A stretch of DNA of 64,000 bases, taken from contig JANFNE010000075.1 of assembly GCA_024867545.1 (NCBI GenBank), forward strand, positions 124,001 to 188,000, in the 5' to 3' direction. This DNA is from Phytopythium helicoides. Lineage: Eukaryota; Oomycota; Peronosporomycetes; Pythiales; Pythiaceae. Position 1 is the first letter of the stretch, and every line of letters starts with the position of its first letter. Position numbers and translations under genes: made by a program. The notes under the pieces are model-generated. The model was not told where the DNA came from, searched no databases, and was given only the letters and a program-made list of their open reading frames with translations. Positions 31,690 through 41,872 of this stretch are shown one piece after another.

Positions 31690-32023
31690 TGACTCGACGG
31701 CACCGAGCTTCTGAACTGGCCAGCAACAAGCTACTCAGTCTTTCACGGCCGCCATAAGAGCCGTGGAAGTCAGTCGGTATTGCATAAAGGACAAGATACC
31801 AAGACAAACGAGCCGACTAGGACTTGAAGAGACTGTATAAGCGACAATATATCTACCTGTATTGATCTACTTGCTCTTGTGACGGCGGATCCTTTTACGT
31901 CGAAGCAGATCTGGTGGCACGATATCGGTCCGATGAGGGGTGATGCGGTTCAATGCCATCAAGACCGCCTTTCAAGACGGTGAAATTGAGGTACTTCGAT
32001 TGGCTTGGCAGCAGATGCGATTA

Positions 32024-32128
32024 AATGATACCAGAGCCGTACATCAAGACTGGTAGACAAAACCAGCAAATAATTGCTCCGATTGATGTACTGTGGATAT
32101 GATAACCTCTAGAGCAATCGAGCACAAT
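32024..32128. mobile_element. About 105 bp insertion in the right arm
   Basis: The left arm reads GCAGATGCAGTTAATTACCGATTG without interruption (reverse complement). The right arm reads GCAGATGCGATTA, then about 105 bp, then ATTACCGATTG. An ATTA on each side could be a short target duplication, but the flanks are AT-rich enough for chance. No coding capacity; a small non-autonomous element or simple insertion. Confidence 0.4.
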
Positions 32129-32944
32129 TACCGATTGTATTGAGATTGTTGCCGCTTTGAGGTAGACACCTTCGCTATGCTATTTGCCGGTGGTCTAGTT
32201 CAGTATATTCGCCTGTCAGTCACTAACACGCAGAGGCTGTCATACACACAAAAGTGCTAAACCAGGGAGTTCTAGCAGTGTGAGATCCAAGCCAGCATCC
32301 AAACAAAAGCAAAAAAAAAAAAAAAACACTACTTCTATTGATAGTCGCCTCGACTCGGCAGGTTCCTCACTAGCGAAATCAATGCAAGAATTCCCTCAGT
32401 AAATATACTGCACCAACATTGGAGCAAACAGTCAGGTATTAGCTGGCCATGATTACCAATGATCCTCTCTACTGGATTGAACTGCGAAGGCAAAGCAACG
32501 ACCTCTCACGAAGAGAGAGGAGTTTCTGCTTTTGTTGACGGACTTCATAGACACCCTTCATTGGGAGGTTTCAGTCTCCCACTTTTTTTTTTTTCAAATA
32601 GTAGCGCCATGATCGTAACCGCCCGCATGTTAAAGCGAGTGCGCGATTAGTAGTTAGAAAATGAATCACCTTGTTAGATATATTTTTCACGGTACTTTCG
32701 GCTGAAACTTACACTTCACCAGTATGCTTTGATAGCTCAAACCGCAAATATTGTGCCAAATCTTTAGAAGGTCAAACACCCCACACCTCGCAAATGACTA
32801 TGCAAAGCGTCAAGAATTAAACTAGCTATTATTTGGTTGTAGGTCAGTGCTTTCTTTTTTTATTATTATTTGGCATTTTTTTTCTTTGCTTTGATGTAAA
32901 AGCAGTCATCAGTACTCAACCAGCTTTTTCACCAGAGTACAATC

Positions 32945-33301
32945 TCATTGATTCGAGTTGCTATCTCGCATCTCGCCATCGAAACGACACTTCGCGACCG
33001 CAGCTACTTTGAAGATTACAGCAGAGAGGAATATAAAGTTCGCATATCTTACGAAGCCCGCGCACCAAGCTATACTGCCAACGTGATGACAGATCAAAGA
33101 TCTTCGTGACCACGCACCATAGATCGGTGATGTTGAAAAAGGCAAATATGGACCGGAAGTACAATCCAAGCTGTCAATCCACGGCGGTATCAATGAGATC
33201 TTCCATGTATTTCTACCATGTCCGACGAGAATAAAGGCTTGTGATCCCCACGACAAGTACGGATATAACATTTCTTCTAGCACAAAGGTCGCATCGTCCA
33301 T
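32945..33301 (-). pseudogene. Unknown gene D, right copy (partial)
   Basis: A 118-codon frame starting MDDATFVLEEMLYPYLSWG and ending CRFDGEMRDSNSNQ. The left arm keeps nearly the same amino-acid sequence in two frames, so one or both are damaged; the right copy is continuous because it lacks a few bases after SPIYGA. The segment AWCAGFVRYANFIFLSAVIF is hydrophobic. Unrecognised; probably a remnant. Confidence 0.35.
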
Positions 33302-33442
33302 TCCAACATCAATCCCTCAGCCGAAGCTCGCGAGGGGACTTACGCAAGCCCCACGACGCTCTCTTGAGAAGAACAGGAGATCAACTATGCTAAAGTATTC
33401 AAGAATCTTGTTCCAGCTCAAAATCTGACACATCATTACTAT

Positions 33443-33532
33443 CTATTTGTTTTATGAAAGCAAGAGCCAGGGTAGCCTCATTCCGATTTTCCTCCAGAGA
33501 TATAATATATTTCTCATGGGGCGAAGTGAAGC

Positions 33533-33589
<57 letters not shown>

Positions 33590-33706
33590 CAACTGTCCGC
33601 ATTAGAATCCATGAAGATCTACGTGATAACCGCAGTGCATCTCCAGTAAGTCATGGCCACCGATGGCACTATACTAATATATTCGACTCAGGCACACATA
33701 AAATAA
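33443..33706. mobile_element. About 260 bp insertion carrying an (AG)26 microsatellite
   Basis: Left-arm sequence CATTACTATTTCTTTGTAATCACGAT is interrupted in the right arm after CATTACTAT and resumes at AATCACGAT. The inserted stretch includes the AG tract and non-repetitive flanks; it has no visible terminal inverted repeat. Confidence 0.5.
33537..33588. repeat. (AG)26 microsatellite
   Basis: 52 bp of perfect AG dinucleotide repeat within the right-arm insertion; absent from the left arm. Confidence 0.98.
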
Positions 33707-34082
33707 TAATCACGATCTTGGGACCGAATAGTCTCCAACGCCTACTTGTGAACGTGTGTGATGATGAGTCTACGAAACGTATGCGTTTATCCTTTCGACA
33801 AAGATCAGTCCGATTCATGCTTCCTATGCTTTGCGCAAATCACTCAATTGCATTCATTTGTTGCTACTGCCGTAGGTTGCAACTGCCACCACAAAATTTA
33901 ACTATTTGCAGAAACTAACGACGAGCGGGCGCAACGCAGCAACATCCTCTTGTCGTTGATGTCTTCAACGGCTGCTGCGCTCCCCTTCGACCCGTTACTC
34001 GTGGTCCAAAGAGATCTCTGAATTCTGAGCTCATTTCCGAGCTCGCCCTCCTTCACTCAGTAGCGTGAACCTCCATCCTCCG

Positions 34083-35730
34083 ATGGAAAGCCTCCGATCA
34101 AAATGGCAAATTGCCGAGGTTGCTCCATGGCTCGGATCGCCAAAGAAATACAAGTCGAAGTCGAAAGCGACCACATGGAGTCTCGTGCCACGATCGATCT
34201 GGAGAGTGTTTTTCGGCTTTGCTTCGTGCTCGAGAATGTCATGCTGACGTCGTGGTCCGAAACTCCACCATCAACGTTCACCATGGTGTGGCATCACCAA
34301 GCTCAAGAAGCGTTTGTCTCGTCAACAGACCTCGCGCACTTGAGTCTTCTTCACAAAACCTGCACGTCTCGTAAGGATGTGATCATTCCGTGGCGATATG
34401 GTGTCTATGGTGAGGCGAACGAAGAAGAGCTCATCTATCGTCGCGACCCTCGAGCCATTGAGGAGCTTCGTCGATGTCCAGATATCGACATCTACCTTCC
34501 AACCAGCATCCGCGGATCAGGGTATTGCGAAGATGGAGGCGCGTACACCAAGTGTGAGTTGTTTCGTTGGTTTATATTCCTTTCGGTGGTCTCACTTGTG
34601 CGTGTCCAGATCTTCGCTCGCGCCTGCTTCCTCGTTGGGCCCTTGACGATCGCTTCTTCGATGCAAAGCTCAACAAAACCGTTAGCTACCACGATCTTTG
34701 TCCACACACACCCATGCTTTTCATGAATCACTACTGGGACGGACATACTAAGGCAGCCGACTGGCCAAGCAACAAGCCGATCTACGTGATGCCAAACATT
34801 GAGATGGGTCAGTTGAAGGCAGATGACTACTGGCAAATGGATGCAGTGCTGTGCAAGACTCAGGGCTGTTACGACCGCGTGACGAAGTGGTTTGTTCAGG
34901 AAGGGAATCCACGCGGAGCCAAGGTGTTCTACACGCGTCACACAACAACGGATGTCGCAAACCTCGCTCTTGAGCTGGTCGGAAGAGGGTTGATTCGTGC
35001 GAAAGACTTTGAGAACGTGCGATTCACCCACACGGCTGGGTCCAGGTACTCTTTAGTTCTATTTCTTGAGTTATTGCTACGATGAATTCTTCCAGTCCGC
35101 TAATTAAATTGACGTTGTAGTGTTCACAAGGGGACAGCTAAAATCATCAAAACATGGCTCTCCCGACCCGACCTCCCTCCCCTTGAAGTGTACATGGGCC
35201 AGGGACTCTTCAACTCCATTATTCGCGACCGCTGGAATGCAGAGGTTGACACAGCTCGCAATCTCCAAGTACACGTCGCGTCGATTGGAGCACTGGACTT
35301 TGGCAAGATCCTAGCAGAGTCAGCGTTTTTCTTGTGTCCAAGCTCCATTGAAGGATATGGTCATTACATCAACCAAGCACGCGCAGCCGGAGGGGTTATC
35401 ATATCTACCGATGCTCATCCGATGAACGAGCTTATCGCGGACCCCACGACTGGTGTGCTAGTCAACACTACACGCAAGCAACATCCAGACATGCTACTTG
35501 GTGGTGGGTTCAAGGGTGAGCACGCTCTGCAGGGAGTCGACGGTCTCGTTGCTGAGTACTCTGAGTCCGATCTAGTCGATGCTGTGAATCGTGTGCTCCA
35601 AATGACACCTTCCGAGCGCGAGGCTGTCGCGAAGCGCGCACAAGCTGCGTACCATGCTGATACGAAGGTGTTCGCAACTCAGATGAAGAGGCTTCGTGCG
35701 TTTGCACGCAGGATGAGACTTCGCAACTAG
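34083..35730 (+). pseudogene. Glycosyltransferase-like gene B, right copy, with a frame-disrupted first exon
   Basis: Exons 34083-34553, 34610-35045 and 35121-35730. Exons 2 and 3 have exactly the lengths of the other copies (436 and 610 bp) and are intact, including FFLCPSSIEGYGHYINQARA. Exon 1 is 471 bp instead of 457 because of a small insertion and a small deletion around 34150-34240. Read from the family start (MESLRSKWQIAEVAPW) the frame stops at 34247. A downstream ATG at 34103 would restore the frame for 498 aa but replaces the basic tail and most of the membrane anchor with an unrelated sequence. Either a pseudogene or a form without its normal anchor. Confidence 0.7.
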
Positions 35731-36308
35731 GTAGTTGAGTTACGAGGTTGCATATGAAACACTGTTCAAATATACCGATACACCGACACGATTCCAGTCC
35801 ACTTCACTTCGCGCATGCTAGCTGTCTATGACAGGTAGATCATTGGTCTGCGTCGTTGTAGTCCCAGCTCAACACAACTTTTGGTGGTACTCTTTATCAA
35901 CAACGACACCAATATTTGTTTACATCCATGAGCAAAAGTTGAATTCGTGAACTCAACCGTGTGCAGAAGGAAGCATTCCAAGTAAATACACTTGGAGCTA
36001 CGCGCTTCCGGTCAGCATTGCGTTGCTTACTTTGAATATTGAATCTATCTATTCACAACTGCCGGCGTTTCTTCCGAACGCGATCGTGAGAAACCGCCTT
36101 CAGCTCTCACAACCGCAGACGCATACTGGCGAAACCACATCTAGTCGCCGCAAGACCCCCTTTAGACCAGTCGCCTTCAAGTCAGAGAAACCGATCCAAC
36201 ATCCTTCCCTAAAAGAGAGGCGTCACTATAAATGGATCTCGCCTTGAGGGATGAGATCGATCAAGTTCCTATACCCTCTCATTTGCGACCTCGACATCAA
36301 CGCCAAAG

Positions 36309-37001
36309 ATGCTAACCTTGACCAAGCACCGAGTCTACGTTCCATTCGTGAGAAAACACCTCGAGCTGTTTCGAAGCAATCTCAGTTGGAACCTCGGCTG
36401 GATAATCTCTGGTCCGGCGATTGGCGCCAGTGAATTGTGGGAGGCATTGCCTCACCGACTTGACAATCATGTACAGCGGAAGGGTTTCTCGACCTTGCAG
36501 AGGTATGCCAAATGCTGTCCAAGACTTGATACTGTCACGAAGCTACTTGTGATGGTGGCATTCGGAGTGATGCTGGTCGCATCCCTCGTCAGTATTCGAG
36601 GCCCCACTCATTTTCAACCACCTCCAGTGCTCGTGTCTCACCCCATCGAAGATGCAGACCCAGACTACCACCGCCTTGATCCTCGCTGCGCTCTCAAAGG
36701 GTACGAGGTCTGTTCGTTCGGGACCGTCGCCGACGCAAAGCTCATGTTTCCTTTCGAGTTGTGGCTCGTCAACACTGACTCCTGGTCGGGAAGGCTCGTG
36801 TCTTCGAGCTGTGCCGGCTACGTCGAAGGTCTCAGCGAGTGGGGGTACCAAGGCCGCATGCAGTTGTGCCGGTTGTGCTCTCGAATCGTGAACCATGTTG
36901 AGTTTATGGGTGAGCGAATGGATGAGTTGGAGTCCTCATTTGTGTCGTTGAGCGAGCTCTCGCATTGCGGTCATCACCTCGCGAGCGACCCGAGACTGTA
37001 G
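36309..37001 (+). CDS. Single-pass membrane protein C, right copy
   Basis: 230 aa, nearly identical to the left copy (a dozen or so replacements, e.g. PIEDADPDYHRLDP for PINDADPDYRPLDP). Same predicted membrane helix at about 77-95 and the same cysteine pattern in the C-terminal domain. Shares the 7 bp upstream insertion with the left copy. A CACTATAAATGG element near 36224 in all three loci is a possible TATA-like or conserved promoter feature. Unrecognised family. Confidence 0.7.
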   Translation: MLTLTKHRVYVPFVRKHLELFRSNLSWNLGWIISGPAIGASELWEALPHRLDNHVQRKGFSTLQRYAKCCPRLDTVTKLLVMVAFGVMLVASLVSIRGPTHFQPPPVLVSHPIEDADPDYHRLDPRCALKGYEVCSFGTVADAKLMFPFELWLVNTDSWSGRLVSSSCAGYVEGLSEWGYQGRMQLCRLCSRIVNHVEFMGERMDELESSFVSLSELSHCGHHLASDPRL

Positions 37002-37080
37002 CACGTGGACGAAACTAATATGACTCGATCAACCACAAACGCTGTGGTGTAAGAGCTGTCAAAAGAATGGATTGATCGAG

Positions 37081-37210
37081 CTAGAGCACATTATCTGCGT
37101 CGATTCCACTGCAGTTGACGTCGTTGCTCAGGGCGCTCGTGTTGAGCAGTAGGCGGCAGCATCGGTTGTAGACGAAGTCACCGTACGTATCCATCGCATG
37201 CCCACCACAC
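37081..37210 (-). pseudogene. 3' end of an unknown gene (E) abutting the right arm
   Basis: On the minus strand a protein-like stretch (MDTYGDFVYNRCCRLLLNTS, then LSNDVNCSGIDADNVL and stop at 37081) converges on gene C. The last residues are matched at the other end of the palindrome (GIDAENVL and stop near 24962, plus strand), so both arms end inside the 3' part of the same gene. The right version may continue upstream to 37368 in a low-complexity frame; no start or domain is clear. Confidence 0.35.
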
Positions 37211-37454
37211 GTTGAAGCTCCCGTCAGGTCCGCCCGTCGAGAACCTTCGCCGGTCCGTCCCGTCGCCCGTCGTCCCATTCTCACGCTCCAATTCGGCCAT
37301 GTCCCCCCTCCCTCTGCCCAATCCCATGTGTCCCACCCCACTCCAGGCCGCCTCACCCACCACCCCACCTCATGGAAGCCTCAGTCGTGGACCAGCAGCC
37401 AAGGCCAAAGGTGTCGCTCGCTCTCTCCTTCTCCAGAGACTCACGAGCCGAACG

Positions 37455-38048
37455 ATGGTGCTGACCAACGAGACGAGCCACGAGTATCCGTACGCGTGGG
37501 CCGTGGTGACGCGCGCGTTCTGGAACAAGTATCCGCACCAGGCGCTGACGCACGTGGAGCGCGTGGACGTGCTGGACCGGCGGCTGGACGCGCAGGGCCG
37601 GCTGGTGACGGCGCGACTGGCCAAGTGCTCGCAGAATGTGCCAGGATGGGCGCGCTCGGTGCTCGGATCCTCCACCTACGTGTACGAGGAGACGGTGTGC
37701 GACCCCGTGGCGCGCACGCTCGTGCTCAAGTCGACCAACCTGTCGTTCCGCTCGGTCGCCACGGTCGAGGAGACGTGCGTCTACGCCGCGCACCCGGAGG
37801 ACGACCAGGCCACCATCTACACGGCGGAGGCCAAGGTCACGGCGTTCGTGCCGCTGCTCAGCAAGAAGCTCGAGAGCTTCTCGGTCTCGCGCGGCGCCGA
37901 GACGGCGGCCAAGGGCATTCGCGCCGTCGAGGGCATCTGCAAGGACATTTTCCAGGGAACCGTTTCAGCCAGCCATGTGCGAGCCCGCGCCCAAGCGCAC
38001 ACCCAGAGAGGACGCGGCCTAGACCTGCGCGGATGTGACCTGACCTGA
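37455..38048 (+). CDS. PRELI/MSF1-domain protein
   Basis: 197 aa, intronless as read. The PRELI/MSF1 domain fills residues 1-165: HEYPYAWAVVTRAFWNKYP, then THVERVDVLDRRLD, LSFRSVATVEETCVYAAHPE and KLESFSVSRGAETAAKGIRA. Family members (Ups1/Ups2, SLMO, PRELID) carry phosphatidic acid or phosphatidylserine across the mitochondrial intermembrane space with a TRIAP1/Mdm35 partner. The start MVLTNETSHEYPY is the family-like one; the upstream open frame is Pro-rich and non-homologous. The last residues and the stop codon fall inside a TGACC tandem repeat, so the C-terminal 25 residues could be a slippage product or a missed intron. Confidence 0.85.
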   Translation: MVLTNETSHEYPYAWAVVTRAFWNKYPHQALTHVERVDVLDRRLDAQGRLVTARLAKCSQNVPGWARSVLGSSTYVYEETVCDPVARTLVLKSTNLSFRSVATVEETCVYAAHPEDDQATIYTAEAKVTAFVPLLSKKLESFSVSRGAETAAKGIRAVEGICKDIFQGTVSASHVRARAQAHTQRGRGLDLRGCDLT

Positions 38049-38070
38049 CCTGACCTGACCTAACCTGACC
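38036..38070. repeat. TGACC pentanucleotide tandem repeat
   Basis: Seven units of TGACC (one is TAACC) in a row; the PRELI stop codon is the third TGA. Confidence 0.95.
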
Positions 38071-38415
38071 TGGAGAAACGAGGGCCGACGGCGGAAGATA
38101 TTGCACCGCCGGAACGGCCCCGCGCGTGTCCTCGGCGCCCGGCACGAAGAGCTCGACGACGGCCCCGGACTGAGTTTGAACGTAAAGACAAATAAATGAT
38201 CCGCCGCGAAGCGGTTGGTAACACATGACATGGTGGTTTGCGTTGCGTCTGTGCGGTGGGGGGGACAAGACGGGGAACGAGGATACCAGTAGTCTACAAA
38301 GTGCCGTGTTCGCTTCCACCGCGACCAACGCTGCTCCGACCGCCGCGACCCGTTCAGCGTGGAGCGCGGGCGGGGCTCTAAAAGGCGATCTTCTAACTCA
38401 AAAGCCGACAACTCT

Positions 38416-40818
38416 TCACGCGGTTGGGTCAACAGGAACGGGGGCAGACTCAGTAGGAGTCGCTTTTACGATCGACTCGGCAGCTGTATCAGCCCCGGGA
38501 GCCTCGACAGTCGGAGTTTCCGATGGAGTCGGCTCCAAGGACAACTGCGCCGCGTCCGCTGCTAGCTCACCAGCTACTGCTACTGGGGCGGGAGGAGGCT
38601 GCACTGCGTTTGAGGACTCTGTGGTCGAGTCTTCCTGACATGTACTCTTCTCCTTGATAACCTCCACATGGCTGGAGAGTATTTGCGTCAACGCTTCTGC
38701 TGATGGAAGTGGTGCCGACGCCAGGGCCTCACGCAGCCAGTCAGGACATGCCTCAGATGCGCTAATATATTCTGTGACAGGAGAAGAGTAAGCATCATCA
38801 CCACCATGCGACCAACAAGCAACAACACCCATGTATCATACCGTGATGTGAAAGCGCCTGCTCTGCAAACACAAGCCGCACATTCAGCACTGGGTCGGTC
38901 GCGAGATTGAAGAATGCTGTCGCAAAATGTGCACTGAATATTTTTTGGTTGTCCTCACGTGAAGGCCTGGGTTCGGTTGGCTCGGAGAGAAATGTACCTG
39001 CAGATCTTCAGAAATCCTTGACGGTCGATGTAGTGAGCGGACGAAGCGAGGCTTTGCATCTTCTCTACCACCGTTGTGACCCATTGCGGATTCGACTGGA
39101 GTTGTGAGATCAACAGCGGACACGCCTGCATTAACACATCCCCGTCTTCGTGAGTCCATACACACCAGATCCATCGACATACTGTCCAGAACGACTTACA
39201 TGGTAGCTCTCCTGCCGGACAATTGCTACAGGATCGATAAGAAGCTTGAACATCAACGGGTACACCACCGAGAACGTTGCCTCAGGCGTAAATGTCCGGC
39301 ACAGCTGTAACAACTGACGACTCACAACTTCGCGGACACGCCACTTGGTAACTTGCTCGACTGTATCAAACTCGGTAAGAACTGGCAAATAGCTTTCTCG
39401 GAACGACGGCGAGACGTGCACTAAAAAGTCGGCAAAGTGCAACATCGCCCCGAGCCGTACGTCTTGTACATCATGAAGATAACTGTCAAATGCGGTAGCG
39501 AGTTGGGTCTCTGTAACACCTTGGCCGAGCATCCGAGCCAGCTCGTGCAGCGAGTACGCAAACGAGCGGCGAATTTTCCAGAACGAGTCGTTGTACAGCA
39601 GTTCAAATGCCGGTGAAAGCTTGTCCCACTGCGAAGCTCCCACAATGCTCACGACCGCAGGGAAGTTGAATGCACAGTGAAACTTGATGTCCACTTCGCC
39701 ACTTCCACCAAGTTGCGAGGATGCCGTCGACGCCATGCTTACGAAATGGTCGATCAACTCTTCTGAGACTTGGTCTTTCTCGAGCGAAGCCATGAAGGGA
39801 CCTAGACTCTGGTACGCGGCAATACGAACCCACCGCGACGAATCGCCAATAAAAGCCTCAAGCATTGGAATCAACAGCGGGCCGCGCACGTCACTAGATA
39901 GCGCCTCTGACATATTAACGAGGCTCTCCGCGCACGCTTTCCGCACTCCCCAAATGTCGTCTGTTGCGAGTCGCTGGAAAGCGGGGAGCAGACGCTCGCG
40001 AGTCAGATCCGGTCCCGCGACCTTGCACACGTTGCTGAAGCTCTGCGCCGTGGATTTTCGTACACGGAAAACCGGGTCCTCGGAAAGCGAGATGAGCTCC
40101 GGCACGCAAAACTGTTGACACAGCTCGGGGCCAAAGTGCTCAGCCAGTCCGTTGTAGAGCCCGACTGCCGAGATCCGGAACTGCTCGTTGTCGTCGTCGT
40201 GAGCGAGCGGGCAGCACGATCGTGAGGATGTGCTGTCCCTGGTCCTCGGGCTTGACGAGCGCTGCCATCTCGACGAGGCTGTCGCTGGCCGCGGAGCGCA
40301 CCTCGTGCTGTTCGTCCGACACGAGCTTGGTGATCAGCGGTATCATCTTGTTGAGCAGCACGTTGTAGCCCGCGTCTGCTCCCGCCGCGACGAGGAAGGC
40401 GCACAGCCCTGGGAACTGGAACGCCACGTGCTGGCGCACGACGTACTCAACGTCGCACACGAGCGGCTCAAGCAGCGGCACGAGCCGGTCGCAGGTCGTC
40501 TGGAAGCTACAGCAGCGGTCAGCACCGGCGCAACCATGCCCACGTCCGCCCTCGCGACCACACGCATCCTTACCCGACAGATTTGGCCGTGTCCTGCAGC
40601 ATCTTGACATGAATAACGCGCTGCAGCGCGATGTTGCTGCACGCGTACTTGGCCACGCGCTCCAAGTCGCTGAGGCTGTCGTCGATGGCCAGGTCCTCGA
40701 ACGTGGGGCCCCTGGCCAGCTCCTCCTCCGTCGGCACCTCGTTCACCTGGCGCCGCGTCAGTCAGCGCCGCGCAGCCGCAGGGAGCCTCGCGACCGCGCG
40801 TACCATCTCGAAGTCCAT
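38416..40818 (-). CDS. PPP4R1: PP4R1-like HEAT-repeat phosphatase regulatory subunit
   Basis: Exons 40818-40804, 40746-40574, 40506-39200, 39125-38998, then AHFATAFFNLATDPVLNVR at about 38830-38940 and a last exon ending at 38416. It consists of HEAT repeats throughout: VPELISLSEDPVFRVRKSTA, LLPAFQRLATDDIWGVRKAC, WVRIAAYQSLGPFM, LGAMLHFADFLVHVSPSF. This is the PP2A-A/PP4R1 superfamily; WGVRKACAESLVNMSEAL matches PP4R1 best. The C-terminal 120 residues are Pro/Ala/Thr-rich. PP4R1 scaffolds the protein phosphatase 4 catalytic subunit. Near 40208-40211 one surplus G (minus strand C) breaks the frame between HILTIVLP and LAHDDDNEQFRIS; no intron can explain it. Confidence 0.85.
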
Positions 40819-41140
40819 TTCTCAGCCAGTTCTGCGCCTCTGGGGCTCGGAGTTGCGCGCCTGGGACCGCAACGCGCAGCGCAGCGACTGGGGGAGCAGT
40901 TGGGCGCGCTAACAGGTCGCGAGCGGCGCGCAGGAGGCCGCTGGGGGGCACGGCGAGCGGCGGAGCGGGCGGCGGCCGGCGGCGATCGGTGCCGCCACGT
41001 TTGGGCTCTTGAGAGCCCCCCTGTTCCCCTGTCAAAGGTGATGCAGACGCGGAAATCGGGTTTGAGAGGGGGCGGCTGGCGACCGGAGGCTTTGCGGCTA
41101 TTACAGAAGTAGCACGAGGGCGAGTTGAAGCGGAATGGCT
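40819..41140. other. Upstream region of PP4R1
   Basis: About 320 bp of GC-rich sequence between the PP4R1 start and the end of gene C copy 3; expected to hold the PP4R1 promoter and 5' UTR. No element is named with confidence. Confidence 0.5.
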
Positions 41141-41872
41141 TCAGTTTACATGTTGGTGGCCGCAATGCGAGAGCTCGCTCAACGACACAAACGAGGACCC
41201 CAACTCATCCATTCGTCCACCCATAAACTCAACATGACTCACGATTCGAGAGCACAACCGACACAACTGCATGCGGCCTTGGTACCCCCACTCGCTGAGA
41301 CCTTCGACGTAGCCGGAACAGCTCGAAGACACGAGCCTTCCTGACCAGGAGGCAGTGTTGACGGGCCACAACTCGAAAGGAAACATGAGCTTTGCGTCGG
41401 CGATGGTCCCGAGCGAACAGACCTCATACCCTTTGAGAGCGCAGCGAGGATCGAGGGGGCGGTAGCCTGGGTCTGCATCTTCTATCGGGTGAGATACGAG
41501 CACTGGAGTTGGTTGAAAAAGTGTGGAGGTTTGAATACTGAGAAGGGATGCGACCAGCATCACTCCGAATGCCACCATCACAAGTAGCTTCGTGACAGTA
41601 ACGAGTTTAAGGCTTCTCTCCACATACTTCTGCGAGGTCGAGAAACCCTTCCGCTGTACATGATTGTCAAGTCGGTGAGGCAATGCCTCCCACAATTCAC
41701 TGGCGCCAATCGCCGGACCAGAGATTATCCAGCCGAGTTTCCAACTGAGGTTGCTTTGAAACAGCTCGAGGTGTTTTCTCACGAATGGAACGTAGACTCG
41801 GTGCTTGGTCAAGGTTAGCATCTTTGGCGTTGATGTCGAGGTCGCAAATGAGAGGGACTTGATCGATCTCAT
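41141..41872 (-). CDS. Single-pass membrane protein C, third copy
   Basis: 243 aa starting MRSIKSLSFATSTSTPKML. The 7 bp insertion of the palindrome copies is absent, so the upstream ATG is in frame and this copy has a 17-residue longer N-terminus, which may be the ancestral start. One membrane helix (about 90-110) and the same cysteine pattern. The last residues differ (HCGHQHVN instead of HCGHHLASDPRL): the duplication breakpoint lies within the final codons, at about 41158, and the stop codon comes from the new flank. More diverged from the two palindrome copies than they are from each other. Confidence 0.7.
   Translation of the reverse strand: MRSIKSLSFATSTSTPKMLTLTKHRVYVPFVRKHLELFQSNLSWKLGWIISGPAIGASELWEALPHRLDNHVQRKGFSTSQKYVERSLKLVTVTKLLVMVAFGVMLVASLLSIQTSTLFQPTPVLVSHPIEDADPGYRPLDPRCALKGYEVCSLGTIADAKLMFPFELWPVNTASWSGRLVSSSCSGYVEGLSEWGYQGRMQLCRLCSRIVSHVEFMGGRMDELGSSFVSLSELSHCGHQHVN

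Larger units (their letters stand above)
31690..34060. other. Decayed A-B spacer, right arm
   Basis: About 2.4 kb corresponding to 27976-29991 of the left arm. It holds two insertions relative to the left arm, the broken gene D (minus strand) and short open frames such as 32459-32650 whose left counterpart is stopped. No mobile-element protein motif was seen. Confidence 0.5.
30901..37143. repeat. Right arm of a 12 kb palindrome
   Basis: Reverse complement of 24890-30780. It is about 350 bp longer than the left arm; nearly all of the excess is two insertions between A and B (about 32024-32128 and 33443-33706). Genes A, B and C are on the plus strand, again transcribed outward. Confidence 0.93.

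Noticed and set aside
33537..33588. CRISPR-like or coding repeat at the AG tract
   Set aside because: A plain dinucleotide microsatellite without spacers.
27976..34060. Retrotransposon or DNA transposon as the source of the palindrome
   Set aside because: No reverse transcriptase, integrase, transposase or terminal repeats were seen; the arms are gene-bearing duplications.
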